A stretch of DNA of 64,000 bases. Source: Gelidibacter gilvus (lineage in GTDB: Bacteria; Bacteroidota; Bacteroidia; Flavobacteriales; Flavobacteriaceae). A program made the translations under genes and the position numbers. Under the pieces are notes generated by a model that saw only the letters and a program-made list of their open reading frames with translations, searched no databases and was not told where the DNA came from. This document shows positions 16,697 through 25,944 of this stretch, piece after piece. Each line of letters starts with the position of its first letter. The stretch's first letter is position 1. The stretch spans positions 806,001 through 870,000 of the forward strand of contig NZ_SDDZ01000001.1 of the NCBI RefSeq assembly GCF_004115975.1. The letters are read 5' to 3'.

Positions 16697-16725
16697 TTGA
16701 CCCTTTGTTACAGTGATTACATTTA
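16697..16725 (+). promoter_or_regulatory. Candidate cphA promoter
   Basis: TTG (16697-16699), 18 bases, then TACATTTA (16718-16725) deviates from TTG-N17-23-TAnnTTTG only at the last base. It lies 22 bases before the cphA ATG, in the divergent gap shared with cphB. Confidence 0.4.
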
Positions 16726-16747
16726 ACCTCCAAAACCCTAAAATTTA

Positions 16748-19405
16748 ATGAAAATACGCGAAATTAATGCCATGAGAGGACCCAATTATTGGTCCGTAAG
16801 ACGCCATAAATTAATAGTGATGGTGTTGGATCTAGAAGAAATGGAAGAGCGTCCTTCTAATAAAATAGAAGGTTTCAAGGACCGTTTAGAAGCCATGTTC
16901 CCGACGATGTATGAGCATCGTTGTTCTGTTGGAACCGCAGGAGGGTTTTTTCAGCGAGTGGAAGAAGGGACTTGGATGGGGCATGTTATTGAACATATTG
17001 CCTTAGAAGTACAAACGTTGGCTGGCATGGACGTTGGCTTTGGGCGCACAAGGGGTTATGGTGAAAAAGGCGTTTATAATGTGGTCTTTGCATATATGGA
17101 AGAGTCTGTTGGAAGATATGCCGCAAAAGTATCTGTCGCTATTTGTGAAGCACTTATTGCAGGAGAACCTTATGATATGACCGATGACATCCAACGCATG
17201 CGCGAATTGCGAGAAGCAGAACGCTTGGGTCCAAGTACGGGGTCTATTGTGGAGGAGGCTGCCTCAAGAGGTATTCCGTGGATTCGTTTAAATAAATACT
17301 CCTTATGTCAGTTGGGCTATGGTTCCAATCAAAAACGCATTCAAGCTACCGTAACCAGTGAAACCAGTAGTATTGGTGTGGAATTGGCTTGTGACAAAGA
17401 GGATACCAAATATCTATTGGAACAAGCCGAAGTACAAACGCCTCGCGGCGATATTATTAGAAGAGAAAGTAGTGTTGAAGAGGCTTGCAACTATGTGGGA
17501 TTTCCATTGGTGGTGAAACCTGTAGATGGGAATCATGGCCGCGGCATTACCGTGAATATTCAAAATGTTGAAGATGCTTTGGTTGCTTTTAGAATTGCCA
17601 AGGAAAGTTCTAAAAATGGTGCCGTTATCCTTGAAAAATATATCATAGGTGAGGATTACCGTTTGTTGGTCATCAATAATGTTTTGGTTGCAGCAGCCAA
17701 GAGAACGCCGGCAAATGTAATAGGTAATGGCAGTTCTACCATACAAGAACTGATAGATGAGGTGAATAGAGATCCGCGTCGTGGTTATGGCCATGAAAAT
17801 GTATTGACGCAAATTACCGTCAACGATTTGACCATGGGTCTTATTAAGGCAAGCGGATACACTTTGGAGAGCGTTCTTAAGAAAGATGAACGTCTGATAT
17901 TGAAGGATACTGCCAATTTAAGTACGGGAGGTACTGCGGAAGATGTAACAGATATCGTGCATCCCGCCAACGTGTTTATGGTAGAGCGTATTTCTAAAAT
18001 AATTGATCTGGACATTTGTGGCATTGATGTCATGACCACAGATATCAGCAAACCTTTAGAAGAAACTGGAGGTGCCGTGTTGGAAGTCAATGCAGGTCCT
18101 GGATTTAGGATGCATTTGGCGCCTACTTCAGGATTGCCGCGCAACGTGGCCGCTCATGTGATTGATAAATTGTTCCCGCATGGGGTTAACGGCAGGATTC
18201 CTATAGTGGCAGTTACTGGAACAAATGGCAAAACCACAACCACGCGACTTATTGCGCATATGGCAAAGATGAAAGGTCTCAAAGTGGGCTATACCACGAG
18301 TGATGGGATATATATTCAGAACAGATTGCTGATGAAGGGCGACTGTACTGGTCCTGCAAGTGCTGAGTTTGTGCTGAAAGATCCCACGGTTAATTTTGCG
18401 GTTTTAGAAAGTGCCAGAGGCGGCCTATTGAGAGCAGGATTAGGATTTCATAATTGTGATATTGGCATTGTCACCAATGTAGCCGCCGACCATTTAGGAT
18501 TAAAAGGCATTCATACCATAGAGCAACTGGCTAGAGTAAAAGGCGTCATTCCGGAGACGGTTTCACCAGATGGTTATGCCATTTTAAATGCGGACGACGA
18601 TTTAGTTTATGAAATGCGACGTACGGTCAACTGTAATGTGGCACTGTTTTCTATGGATGAAAACAATCCGAGGATTAAGGCCATGCAAAAGTTAGGTGGA
18701 CTTACCGCGGTTTATGAAAATGGATTTATTACGGTGTGCCGTGGCGAATGGAAAATGCGTATAATTAAATCGGTGAATGTTCCGTTAACTTATGGAGGGC
18801 GTGCCACCTTTATGATCCAAAATGTTCTACCCGCTGTCCTTACAGCCTATATCCAAAAATTTACAATTGATGAAATGAAAGTTGCCTTAGAGACTTTTAT
18901 TCCTTCTCCGGCACAAACTCCTGGTCGACTTAATTTATTCCAGTTTAAAGATTTTCAGGTGTTGCTGGACTATGCCCACAATCCGGCAGGAATGCGAGCA
19001 CTGCAAAAGTTTATCGAAAATATTGATGCGAGTGTCAAGGTTGGAATCATTGCTGGTGTTGGTGACCGACGAGAAGAGGATACCCTTGAAATAGGGAGTA
19101 TTGCCGCTGAGATGTTTGACGAAATCATTATCCGTCAGGACAAAAACTTAAGAGGGCGATCAGAAACTGAACTTATCAATATGTTGGATGCTGGCATAAA
19201 AAGAAGAGATCCAAACAAGAAAACGACCATAATCCCCAATGAAAAAGAAGCTGCGACCTTCGCTATTACGAATGCTAAAAAAGATGCCCTGATTGTGATT
19301 TGTAGTGATGTCATTCCAGATGCCTTAGAACTTGTGCAAAAATTGAAAGAGGAAGAAGCCAATCGACTCTATGAGTTTTCTACGAAGGATATCCCTAATC
19401 AATAA
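16748..19405 (+). CDS. cphA: Cyanophycin synthetase
   Basis: CphA builds cyanophycin (a poly-Asp backbone with Arg side chains) from Asp, Arg and ATP without a ribosome. The 885-residue length matches family members (about 870-900). The N-terminal domain begins MKIREINAMRGPNYWS. The ATP-grasp domain (about 215-480) includes YVGFPLVVKPVDGNHGRGITVN and GEDYRLLVINN and adds Asp. The Mur-ligase-like domain has its P-loop in VTGTNGKTTTTRLIAHMAK (about 491-497), then VLESARGGLLRAGLGF and LLDYAHNPAGMRALQ, and adds Arg. With cphB and iaaA it forms a complete nitrogen/carbon storage cycle. A strong terminator follows directly. Secure. Confidence 0.96.
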   Translation: MKIREINAMRGPNYWSVRRHKLIVMVLDLEEMEERPSNKIEGFKDRLEAMFPTMYEHRCSVGTAGGFFQRVEEGTWMGHVIEHIALEVQTLAGMDVGFGRTRGYGEKGVYNVVFAYMEESVGRYAAKVSVAICEALIAGEPYDMTDDIQRMRELREAERLGPSTGSIVEEAASRGIPWIRLNKYSLCQLGYGSNQKRIQATVTSETSSIGVELACDKEDTKYLLEQAEVQTPRGDIIRRESSVEEACNYVGFPLVVKPVDGNHGRGITVNIQNVEDALVAFRIAKESSKNGAVILEKYIIGEDYRLLVINNVLVAAAKRTPANVIGNGSSTIQELIDEVNRDPRRGYGHENVLTQITVNDLTMGLIKASGYTLESVLKKDERLILKDTANLSTGGTAEDVTDIVHPANVFMVERISKIIDLDICGIDVMTTDISKPLEETGGAVLEVNAGPGFRMHLAPTSGLPRNVAAHVIDKLFPHGVNGRIPIVAVTGTNGKTTTTRLIAHMAKMKGLKVGYTTSDGIYIQNRLLMKGDCTGPASAEFVLKDPTVNFAVLESARGGLLRAGLGFHNCDIGIVTNVAADHLGLKGIHTIEQLARVKGVIPETVSPDGYAILNADDDLVYEMRRTVNCNVALFSMDENNPRIKAMQKLGGLTAVYENGFITVCRGEWKMRIIKSVNVPLTYGGRATFMIQNVLPAVLTAYIQKFTIDEMKVALETFIPSPAQTPGRLNLFQFKDFQVLLDYAHNPAGMRALQKFIENIDASVKVGIIAGVGDRREEDTLEIGSIAAEMFDEIIIRQDKNLRGRSETELINMLDAGIKRRDPNKKTTIIPNEKEAATFAITNAKKDALIVICSDVIPDALELVQKLKEEEANRLYEFSTKDIPNQ

Positions 19406-19408
19406 AAA

Positions 19409-19446
19409 AAATCGAGGCATTTCTTAATTTGAAATGCCTCGATTTA
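19409..19446. terminator. Bidirectional terminator between cphA and a small secreted-protein gene
   Basis: AAATCGAGGCATTTC and GAAATGCCTCGATTT form a perfect 15-bp stem with a 7-base loop. It has A residues on one side and a T-rich stretch on the other, between two converging genes. Confidence 0.85.
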
Positions 19447-19477
19447 TATAGATGAAGATTATTTTAAAGTTTTGTGA

Positions 19478-19747
19478 TTAGCAAGCCTTAACTTCACGAG
19501 TTCTGATTTGTAGACTTTTTCTGTAAGCTTTAATGCTAATAAGGTCATTACTTTTCTTATAGCTTAAATTGACGACGTCATTTCTTGAAAACGTACCAAA
19601 TGCTATTTGGTTTTCTGCAATTTCTTGAACGGTAATGGCTTCAATGGTGATGATGTCATTCTGTTTTACGGTATCGTTAGAAGCATTTTGACCAAAAGTT
19701 AATACTGGTAAAGTGATCAGTACAATAAGAAATAAAAGTTTTTTCAT
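19478..19747 (-). CDS. Small exported protein of unknown function
   Basis: This 89-residue product has a clear signal peptide (MKKLLFLIVLITLPVLTFGQ, cut after Gln as is usual in Flavobacteriaceae), leaving ~69 residues. The mature part begins with a polar stretch (NASNDTVKQNDIITIEAITV) and has likely beta-strands (IAFGTFSRNDVVNLSYKKS). It is basic near the end and stops with a lone Cys (VKAC). I do not recognise the family. The clean signal peptide, normal codon use and shared terminator make it a real gene. It lies between cphA and a divergent aldehyde dehydrogenase; no functional link is evident. Confidence 0.7.
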   Translation of the reverse strand: MKKLLFLIVLITLPVLTFGQNASNDTVKQNDIITIEAITVQEIAENQIAFGTFSRNDVVNLSYKKSNDLISIKAYRKSLQIRTREVKAC

Positions 19748-19921
19748 GATGTCAACGAAGGGTTTTGATTAATCGTTAGTACAAAGAAACAACACAAAGT
19801 GAGTTAAATAGAATATATTAGATATAGAACATCGATAAACGGTTAAGTTGAAAAACCACTCAAAAATCATCGATGAAATACGCAAATGTGGCGAATAGCC
19901 CAATAAACACGTAAGCGACCA

Positions 19922-21334
19922 ATGACACGATATATAGATAATAAGTTCAGTGACCTGTTCAATCGACAAAAGGTAAATCAGTTTAAGATTGGAAATACCA
20001 CTTATAAAGAACGTATCAAAAAACTAGATGCGCTTAAGAATGTTTTGGAGTTTACCTCTAAGCAAAAGATCAGGGACGCGATGTACGCCGATTTCAAAAA
20101 ACCTTTTTTGGAGACCGATCTCACGGAAATTTATCCGGTACTCACCGAAATAAAATTTGCTAAAAGCAATTTGAAGTCTTGGATGAAAGATCAACACGTG
20201 GATACACCTATAGCATTACTTGGCGCTTCGTCTTATATCAAATACGAACCTAAAGGGGTTTGTTTATTAATCTCACCTTGGAATTTCCCCATCAACCTCA
20301 CTTTTGGCCCATTGGTTTCGGCAATTGCAGCGGGTAACACAGTTGTTATTAAACCTTCTGAAATGACTCCCAATGCCTCCAGGGTGATGGCAGATATTGT
20401 AAAGGAGCTGTTTAATGAAGATGAGATTGCGCTTGTTGAAGGTGAAGTTGAGGTATCAACAGAATTATTGAAGCTTCCTTTTAACCATATATTTTTTACG
20501 GGCTCGCCACAAGTTGGTAAAATTGTGATGAAAGCGGCCTCTGAACATTTAACTTCCGTGACTTTAGAACTTGGAGGGAAGTCGCCCACGATTATTGATA
20601 ACTCTGCCAATCTTGAAACGGCGGTTAAAAGAATAATTTATGGAAAATTCACCAATGCTGGACAAACCTGTATTGCGCCAGATTATGTGCTTTTGAAATC
20701 GGATCTGAAGGAACAATTTACAAAACTTTTTAAATCTAAAATTGCAGAATTTTACTCAGAAGACGCTCAGAGCTCAGAATCCTATTCCAGAATTGTCAAC
20801 GCCAAACATTTTGAACGTCTGGTATCTTATATTGAAGAAGCAAAACTAAATAAGAGTGAAATCGCTTCAGGAGGAACTTATAATTCCAGCGATAATTATA
20901 TAGAACCAACCTTAATTTTTGATATGCCAGAAGAGTCCAAGGTGATGACCGATGAAATTTTCGGACCCATCCTCCCGGTTAAAACCTATTCAAATATTGA
21001 GGAAGCGGTGGATTATATTAACTCTAAAGAAAAACCGTTGGCATTATATATCTATAGTAAGTCTAAGAAGAACATCGACTTTATCATGAATAATACCAGA
21101 GCTGGCAGTGGTTGTGTGAACCATAACCTCCTTCAGTTTTTAAATCATAATCTTCCGTTTGGAGGCAGTAATAACAGTGGCATTGGAAAATCACATGGAT
21201 TCTATGGGTTTGAAGCTTTTTCCAACCGGCGTGCCATGATGAAACAGCACACCATAGGCGCCACCGATTTATTGATGCCGCCTTATACCAATTTTAAGCA
21301 GAAGTTGATTGATCTGACTTTGAAATGGTTTTGA
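19922..21334 (+). CDS. Aldehyde dehydrogenase (class 3-like)
   Basis: This NAD(P)-dependent enzyme oxidises aldehydes to carboxylic acids. The 470-residue product has the ALDH fold motifs ISPWNFPINLTFGPLVSAIAAGNTVVIKPSE (about 117-147), FFTGSPQVGK (191-200), the general base Glu216 in LELGGKSP and the nucleophile Cys250 in GQTCIAPDY. PFGGSNNSGIGKSHG appears near the end. Short length and a hydrophobic/basic tail (LIDLTLKWF) resemble class 3/fatty-aldehyde dehydrogenases that act on long-chain or aromatic aldehydes. The start ATG has no obvious Shine-Dalgarno, which is common in this phylum. Substrate is inferred only. Confidence 0.9.
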   Translation: MTRYIDNKFSDLFNRQKVNQFKIGNTTYKERIKKLDALKNVLEFTSKQKIRDAMYADFKKPFLETDLTEIYPVLTEIKFAKSNLKSWMKDQHVDTPIALLGASSYIKYEPKGVCLLISPWNFPINLTFGPLVSAIAAGNTVVIKPSEMTPNASRVMADIVKELFNEDEIALVEGEVEVSTELLKLPFNHIFFTGSPQVGKIVMKAASEHLTSVTLELGGKSPTIIDNSANLETAVKRIIYGKFTNAGQTCIAPDYVLLKSDLKEQFTKLFKSKIAEFYSEDAQSSESYSRIVNAKHFERLVSYIEEAKLNKSEIASGGTYNSSDNYIEPTLIFDMPEESKVMTDEIFGPILPVKTYSNIEEAVDYINSKEKPLALYIYSKSKKNIDFIMNNTRAGSGCVNHNLLQFLNHNLPFGGSNNSGIGKSHGFYGFEAFSNRRAMMKQHTIGATDLLMPPYTNFKQKLIDLTLKWF

Positions 21335-21457
21335 AAGGGCCTTATGCTTCAATAAATTAATTTAATGATTTCTTTGTGAAACTTCGTGCTTCTTTGTGCA
21401 ACTTTGAGGAATAGCTTTTTTATTCAGCAGTTGGCAGTCACTATGTTTGCATTGCTT

Positions 21458-22768
21458 TTATATCGTCACCTGTTTTCTGCTGTTAGCAAATCCGTAGTAG
21501 AGAATATAAGCGTAACATAAAATAACAAAAAACAATGCCGATTTAAATCCTATCTGATCGGTTAAATACCCAAAGGTTGGCGGAATGATAGCCCCTCCAA
21601 CAATAGCAGTACATAACATCCCTGAGGCTTTTGGTTTCAACGATCCAATCCCATCAATGGCCAGTGTGAAAATTGTTGGGAACATAATAGAGTTGAACAA
21701 TCCTACCGCTAAAATACTCCACATGCTCACCAAACCAGTGGTACTAATGGAAATTATAATTAACGAGATGGCAATCGTGGCAAAAACACCCAATACCTTT
21801 CCTGGCTTGATAATTCTGGTCAGATAAGCGCCTGCAAATCGACCGATCATGGCACCAGACCAATAAAACGTGACAAATACCCCAACAATAGCCTTATTAT
21901 CGCTTTCGGTAATCCCAGTACTAAGAATTCCTTCTACAATAGATTTCATGAAACCGTTTTGTTTAATGACCTCCACCATATTCATATCTAAAAAGTAATT
22001 GACCAAATAGCTTCCAATAGCTACTTCAGCACCTACATAAAAGAAGATGCCAATAATTCCCATCACTAAATTTTTATGTTTTAAGGCATCTCTGTACGAT
22101 CCAACGGCAGTTTCATTGATCAGTTTTGGAAGCTTTGCGAAGAAGAACCCTCCCGCAATGATAAAAATGAAAATCGCCAATCCCAAAAACGGCATTTGAA
22201 CCGCCGATGCTTCACTAGCTAAATAGACACCTTTTTCAGATTCTGTTAGAATTGCAATTTCGTCAGTGGTTTTAATTTTATCACTTAAAATAAATAAAGC
22301 TCCTATAACTGGGGCAATGGCAGTTCCTAAGGAGTTAAAGGCTTGAGACAGGTTCAAACGGCTTGAAGCCCCATCTTCACTTCCTAAAACGGCCACATAC
22401 GGATTAGCTGCCACTTGTAAAATAGTGATGCCTCCCGCCAAGATAAAATAAGCCACCATGAAAATTCCAAACATTCTGTAAGACGCTGCTGGGTAGAAAA
22501 GCAAACAGCCTACTCCCATAGTGCATAATCCTAAAATAATCCCTTTTTTATAGCCGATTTTGGTTAGAATATAACTGGCTGGAATAGACAGTAAAAAAAA
22601 CGCACCAAAAAAAGCAAATTGGACCATGCCTGCCTGAAAATAAGTAAGCGTAAATAATTCCCTAAGTCTTGGAATAAGAGAATCTACCAGAACAGTAATG
22701 AATCCCCAAAGGAAAAATAATATGGTCAATAATATAAAGGAAGAACGATAGGATTTTAGTTGATTCAT
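21458..22768 (-). CDS. Sugar MFS transporter, FucP/NagP-like
   Basis: This 436-residue, 12-helix symporter belongs to the fucose/glucose/galactose:H+ branch of the MFS. The opening FFLWGFITVLVDSLIPRLRELF and AGGITILQVAANPYVAVLG are hallmarks, as is SSRLNLSQAFNSLGTAIAPVIGALFIL. FWSGAMIGRFAGA and the C-terminal ASGMLCTAIVGGAIIPPTFGYL complete the pattern. It follows the GH92 mannosidase gene on the same strand after 127 bases. The pair may release mannose outside and import it, though another monosaccharide is possible. Family is sure; sugar is inferred. Confidence 0.87.
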   Translation of the reverse strand: MNQLKSYRSSFILLTILFFLWGFITVLVDSLIPRLRELFTLTYFQAGMVQFAFFGAFFLLSIPASYILTKIGYKKGIILGLCTMGVGCLLFYPAASYRMFGIFMVAYFILAGGITILQVAANPYVAVLGSEDGASSRLNLSQAFNSLGTAIAPVIGALFILSDKIKTTDEIAILTESEKGVYLASEASAVQMPFLGLAIFIFIIAGGFFFAKLPKLINETAVGSYRDALKHKNLVMGIIGIFFYVGAEVAIGSYLVNYFLDMNMVEVIKQNGFMKSIVEGILSTGITESDNKAIVGVFVTFYWSGAMIGRFAGAYLTRIIKPGKVLGVFATIAISLIIISISTTGLVSMWSILAVGLFNSIMFPTIFTLAIDGIGSLKPKASGMLCTAIVGGAIIPPTFGYLTDQIGFKSALFFVILCYAYILYYGFANSRKQVTI

Positions 22769-22871
22769 AATGTTTAATTCAAGGTTTTTAGTTCAAAGTT
22801 CCAGTTTCAATATTTCTGGATCAAATCATGTTTTAGGTTCAATTTGTGGCTTTTTCTATTTCTTTTTATGC

Positions 22872-22941
22872 GATTATGTCTGAGACTGAGACTGTCTACT
22901 GCACACTGCCTACTTCAGACTGCTCACTGCCCACTGCCGAC
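22872..22941. repeat. ACTGCC-type short-period repeat running into the GH92 coding end
   Basis: Repeated variants of CTGAGACTGAGACTG, ACTGCACACTGCC and ACTGCCCACTGCCGACTG fill this stretch. The last ~45 bases encode the tail SAVGSEQSEVGSVQ of the GH92 protein, which looks like translated repeat rather than conserved protein. Confidence 0.6.
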
Positions 22942-25844
22942 TGAATACTAATCTCATCAACAAATATCCAGCTTTTGCCCTTATCTCCATATCCAGCATG
23001 CCGTTTAGGAAGTCTGCCCAATTTTTTGGCGACAAGCTTAACGTATTTCGCGTTTCTATCTTTCAAATCGAAAGTCATCGTCTTTATTTTGACCTCTTCT
23101 GAACGATTAATCGCGTTAATGCTTTGCTTTCCTACTAATTGAAAATTTTGATTATCGGCTGAAATATAACATAAAACCTCGGTAGGATAGAAAATAAAGG
23201 AACGTTGGTCCTGTAAAAAGTTGACATTAATGGACTGGACAAATATTTGTTCTCCCAAATCAACAATGGCTACCACATCTTTATCCTCATAGCCTTGCCA
23301 GGTCCCTGATCGGAAATCCTTGGAACCTTTAATTCCGTCAATTAAAGCGTTGGGTCCACCAGCATTGTATTGGTTGGCATATGTCGTTTTGAGTTCGATG
23401 GTCCGGTTAGGATCAATTTTATAAAAATCGGTGGCAAGGGTAGCGCTTCTTTCGTCATCTTTTTCAGAATATACTTTTAAAGTCGACGATTCTGAAATGA
23501 TAAACGGCTTGTCATATTTGATAAAAATGGAATCGTTTAAGGTGTAAAAAATATCCGTTTCTTTTTGAGCATTATCCAATACAATTTCTGTTTCACCTTT
23601 AGCGATAAATGGAACGGGAACTATTTTAAAATAATCGATGGATGTGGTCGGCGCATCGTCATCGTCAGTTCCCCAGTCAGAAGGTGAATCGGTCATATAA
23701 AATTCCAAAATCCCTCCAGAGAGAATATCCTTTGAAGTAATATAACTTTTATGCAATCGGCTGCCGTTAAGTCTGACATAATCAATGTATTTGTTTGTGT
23801 CAGAAAGATCAAATGCTTTGATGGTAAAGTTTTTTCCGTTTTCAAGATTGATCGTGGCTTTATCAAATAACGGCGTTCCAATTATATACTGATTGGAACC
23901 TGGCGTCACCGGATAAAAACCCATGGACGAGAATATATACCATGCACTCATTTGGCCGCAGTCTTCATTTCCGGCAATACCGTCAGGCTCATTTTTATAA
24001 AGTTCAGTCAGAATTTGATGGACTTTCTCTTGGGTTTTATAGGGTTTATTAACAAAATTATAAAGATATGCCATGTGATGGCTTGGTTCATTACCATGGG
24101 CATATTGGCCAATGAGTCCGGTGATATCTTGCATGTGACGTCCTGCAGTGCCACTTTCAGCAGTGAATAAACTGTCCAATTGTGCTTCCAATACTTCTTT
24201 TCCGCCTAACAATTCCATGAATCCAGAAAGATCCTGCGGGACATAAAAACTGTATTGCCACGCATTGGCTTCGGTATAGTTAAAATTGACTTCATAGGGA
24301 TCAAAAGGTTCAAACCATGTGTTTTTGAAACGACCTCGCATAAATTTTGTATCGGGATCAAAAACGTTCTTATAGCTTTGGGCACGCTTCATAAAGATTT
24401 CATAGTCATCAACTTTTTCCAAAGCGTGGGCCATTTTGGCAATGGTCCAATCGTCATAGGCATATTCCAAGGTTTTTGAGACGGATTCACTTTCTTCCTC
24501 AACAGGAATAAACCCAAATTGTTTATATGATTTTAAGCCCAGATGATCTTGGTTGGCCGAATTTTTCATCGCTTTAAAAGCTTTTTCGGCATCAAAACCT
24601 TTTATCCCGGTTAAGTAGGCATCAGCAATTACGGGAACGGCATGGTAGCCAATCATCGTGCCGGTGTAATTGGCACTTAAATCCCACATGGGTAAGATGC
24701 CGCCCTCATCGTATTTTGCGATCAGCGTGTTGACAAAATCACTGGTGCGCTTACGTTCAATTAGTGTGTATAGAGGATGTGCTGCCCGATACGTATCCCA
24801 AAGTGAAAACACGGTATAGTACTTGAACCCTTTGGCATTATGGATTTTCATGTCCATCCCTCTATATCGACCATCGACATCCTGATAGATGTTGGGTACG
24901 ATCATGGTATGGTACAAAGCCGTATAAAAATTTGTTTTATGGTCTTGGTTGTCGGTTTCAATTATGATTTTTTCTAATTGATTTTCCCATACGGTTTGCG
25001 CTTTTTCCTTGACCTCGTCAAAGGTTTTATCACCAATTTCAGCTTCATAATTTTTCTTGGCACCATCCTCATCAACTGCGCTGATGCCAATTTTTACGTA
25101 GACAGGTTCGTTTTTGGGATTGTCAAATTGGAAAACAGCTTTTTTATTGGTCAAGTTCTGTTTTCTAGCAATTAAATCGACCGACATGGGGTGTGAGAAT
25201 TTAATATAATAGAATAATTTCTGATTGGTCGCCCAAGCTTTGGAATGGCGATATCCGGTAATTTCAGTCCGTGAAGTTTGCTTGATTTTTGAAGCCAAGA
25301 GCTGATCGCGATGTTCTAGGTCTAAAACGATAATTTGATTTTTAGCCGTTGGGAATTCGTATTTATGGATGCCACTGCGCTCAGAAACCGTTAATTCTAC
25401 GTTAATATCCGTGTCTTGTAAATATACTTGGTAGTAGCCAGGTTCGGCTTTTTCCTTGTCGTGTGAAAATTTTGAGCGATAGCCTTTTTTACCGTCACTC
25501 CCATTATTGAAAACGACTTCATTAGTGGGCATGAGTAAAATATCGCAATAATCGTTGACACCCGTACCACTGAGATGGGTGTGAGAAAAGCCGTAAATAT
25601 ATTCATCACTGTAATGATAGCCAGAAGCACCGTCCCATCCGTCGAGACGGGTGTCTGGGCTTAATTGCATCATTCCAAACGGCATGGTTGCACCTGGATA
25701 CGTGTGTCCATGACCACCTGTGCCAATAAAAGGATTGACCAATGACACTAAAGATTTGTCTTTTTTAGCTGGAGTTGTTTTGGGATGGTCAGAACAGCCT
25801 ATAAATAGAAATAAAGCTGTAAAAGCTAAAAAAAATGACTTCAT
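22896..25844 (-). CDS. GH92 family alpha-mannosidase, lipoprotein
   Basis: GH92 enzymes are calcium-dependent exo-alpha-mannosidases that trim N-glycans and mannans. The 982-residue protein has a lipoprotein signal (FFLAFTALFLFIGC, lipid Cys17), so it is probably anchored in the outer membrane or periplasm. Catalytic-module motifs are NPFIGTGGHGHTYPGATMPFGMMQLSPDT (about 37-65), GFSHTHLSGTG, SLWDTYRAAHPLY and the late GNEDCGQMSAWYIFSSMGFYPVTPG. A discoidin-like (F5/8C) domain probably covers about 850-965 (AIVDLGEQIFVQSINVNFLQDQ, then KYVKLVAKKLG). The last ~14 residues come from a DNA repeat. It probably forms an operon with the sugar transporter downstream. No SusC/SusD pair is nearby. Confidence 0.92.
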   Translation of the reverse strand: MKSFFLAFTALFLFIGCSDHPKTTPAKKDKSLVSLVNPFIGTGGHGHTYPGATMPFGMMQLSPDTRLDGWDGASGYHYSDEYIYGFSHTHLSGTGVNDYCDILLMPTNEVVFNNGSDGKKGYRSKFSHDKEKAEPGYYQVYLQDTDINVELTVSERSGIHKYEFPTAKNQIIVLDLEHRDQLLASKIKQTSRTEITGYRHSKAWATNQKLFYYIKFSHPMSVDLIARKQNLTNKKAVFQFDNPKNEPVYVKIGISAVDEDGAKKNYEAEIGDKTFDEVKEKAQTVWENQLEKIIIETDNQDHKTNFYTALYHTMIVPNIYQDVDGRYRGMDMKIHNAKGFKYYTVFSLWDTYRAAHPLYTLIERKRTSDFVNTLIAKYDEGGILPMWDLSANYTGTMIGYHAVPVIADAYLTGIKGFDAEKAFKAMKNSANQDHLGLKSYKQFGFIPVEEESESVSKTLEYAYDDWTIAKMAHALEKVDDYEIFMKRAQSYKNVFDPDTKFMRGRFKNTWFEPFDPYEVNFNYTEANAWQYSFYVPQDLSGFMELLGGKEVLEAQLDSLFTAESGTAGRHMQDITGLIGQYAHGNEPSHHMAYLYNFVNKPYKTQEKVHQILTELYKNEPDGIAGNEDCGQMSAWYIFSSMGFYPVTPGSNQYIIGTPLFDKATINLENGKNFTIKAFDLSDTNKYIDYVRLNGSRLHKSYITSKDILSGGILEFYMTDSPSDWGTDDDDAPTTSIDYFKIVPVPFIAKGETEIVLDNAQKETDIFYTLNDSIFIKYDKPFIISESSTLKVYSEKDDERSATLATDFYKIDPNRTIELKTTYANQYNAGGPNALIDGIKGSKDFRSGTWQGYEDKDVVAIVDLGEQIFVQSINVNFLQDQRSFIFYPTEVLCYISADNQNFQLVGKQSINAINRSEEVKIKTMTFDLKDRNAKYVKLVAKKLGRLPKRHAGYGDKGKSWIFVDEISIQSAVGSEQSEVGSVQ

Positions 25845-25944
25845 CAGTTAAGGGATTGATATTGCAGCGGAAATATACTAAATCTTAAGGGACGGTTAAA
25901 TTTTATCTCAACATTTTAATAACGGCTTAATTCATTTATCTTTG

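Noticed and set aside
18219-18244. Separate MurE-type ligase gene
   Set aside because: The Mur-ligase P-loop lies inside the 885-residue CphA frame downstream of an ATP-grasp domain, as in all cyanophycin synthetases.
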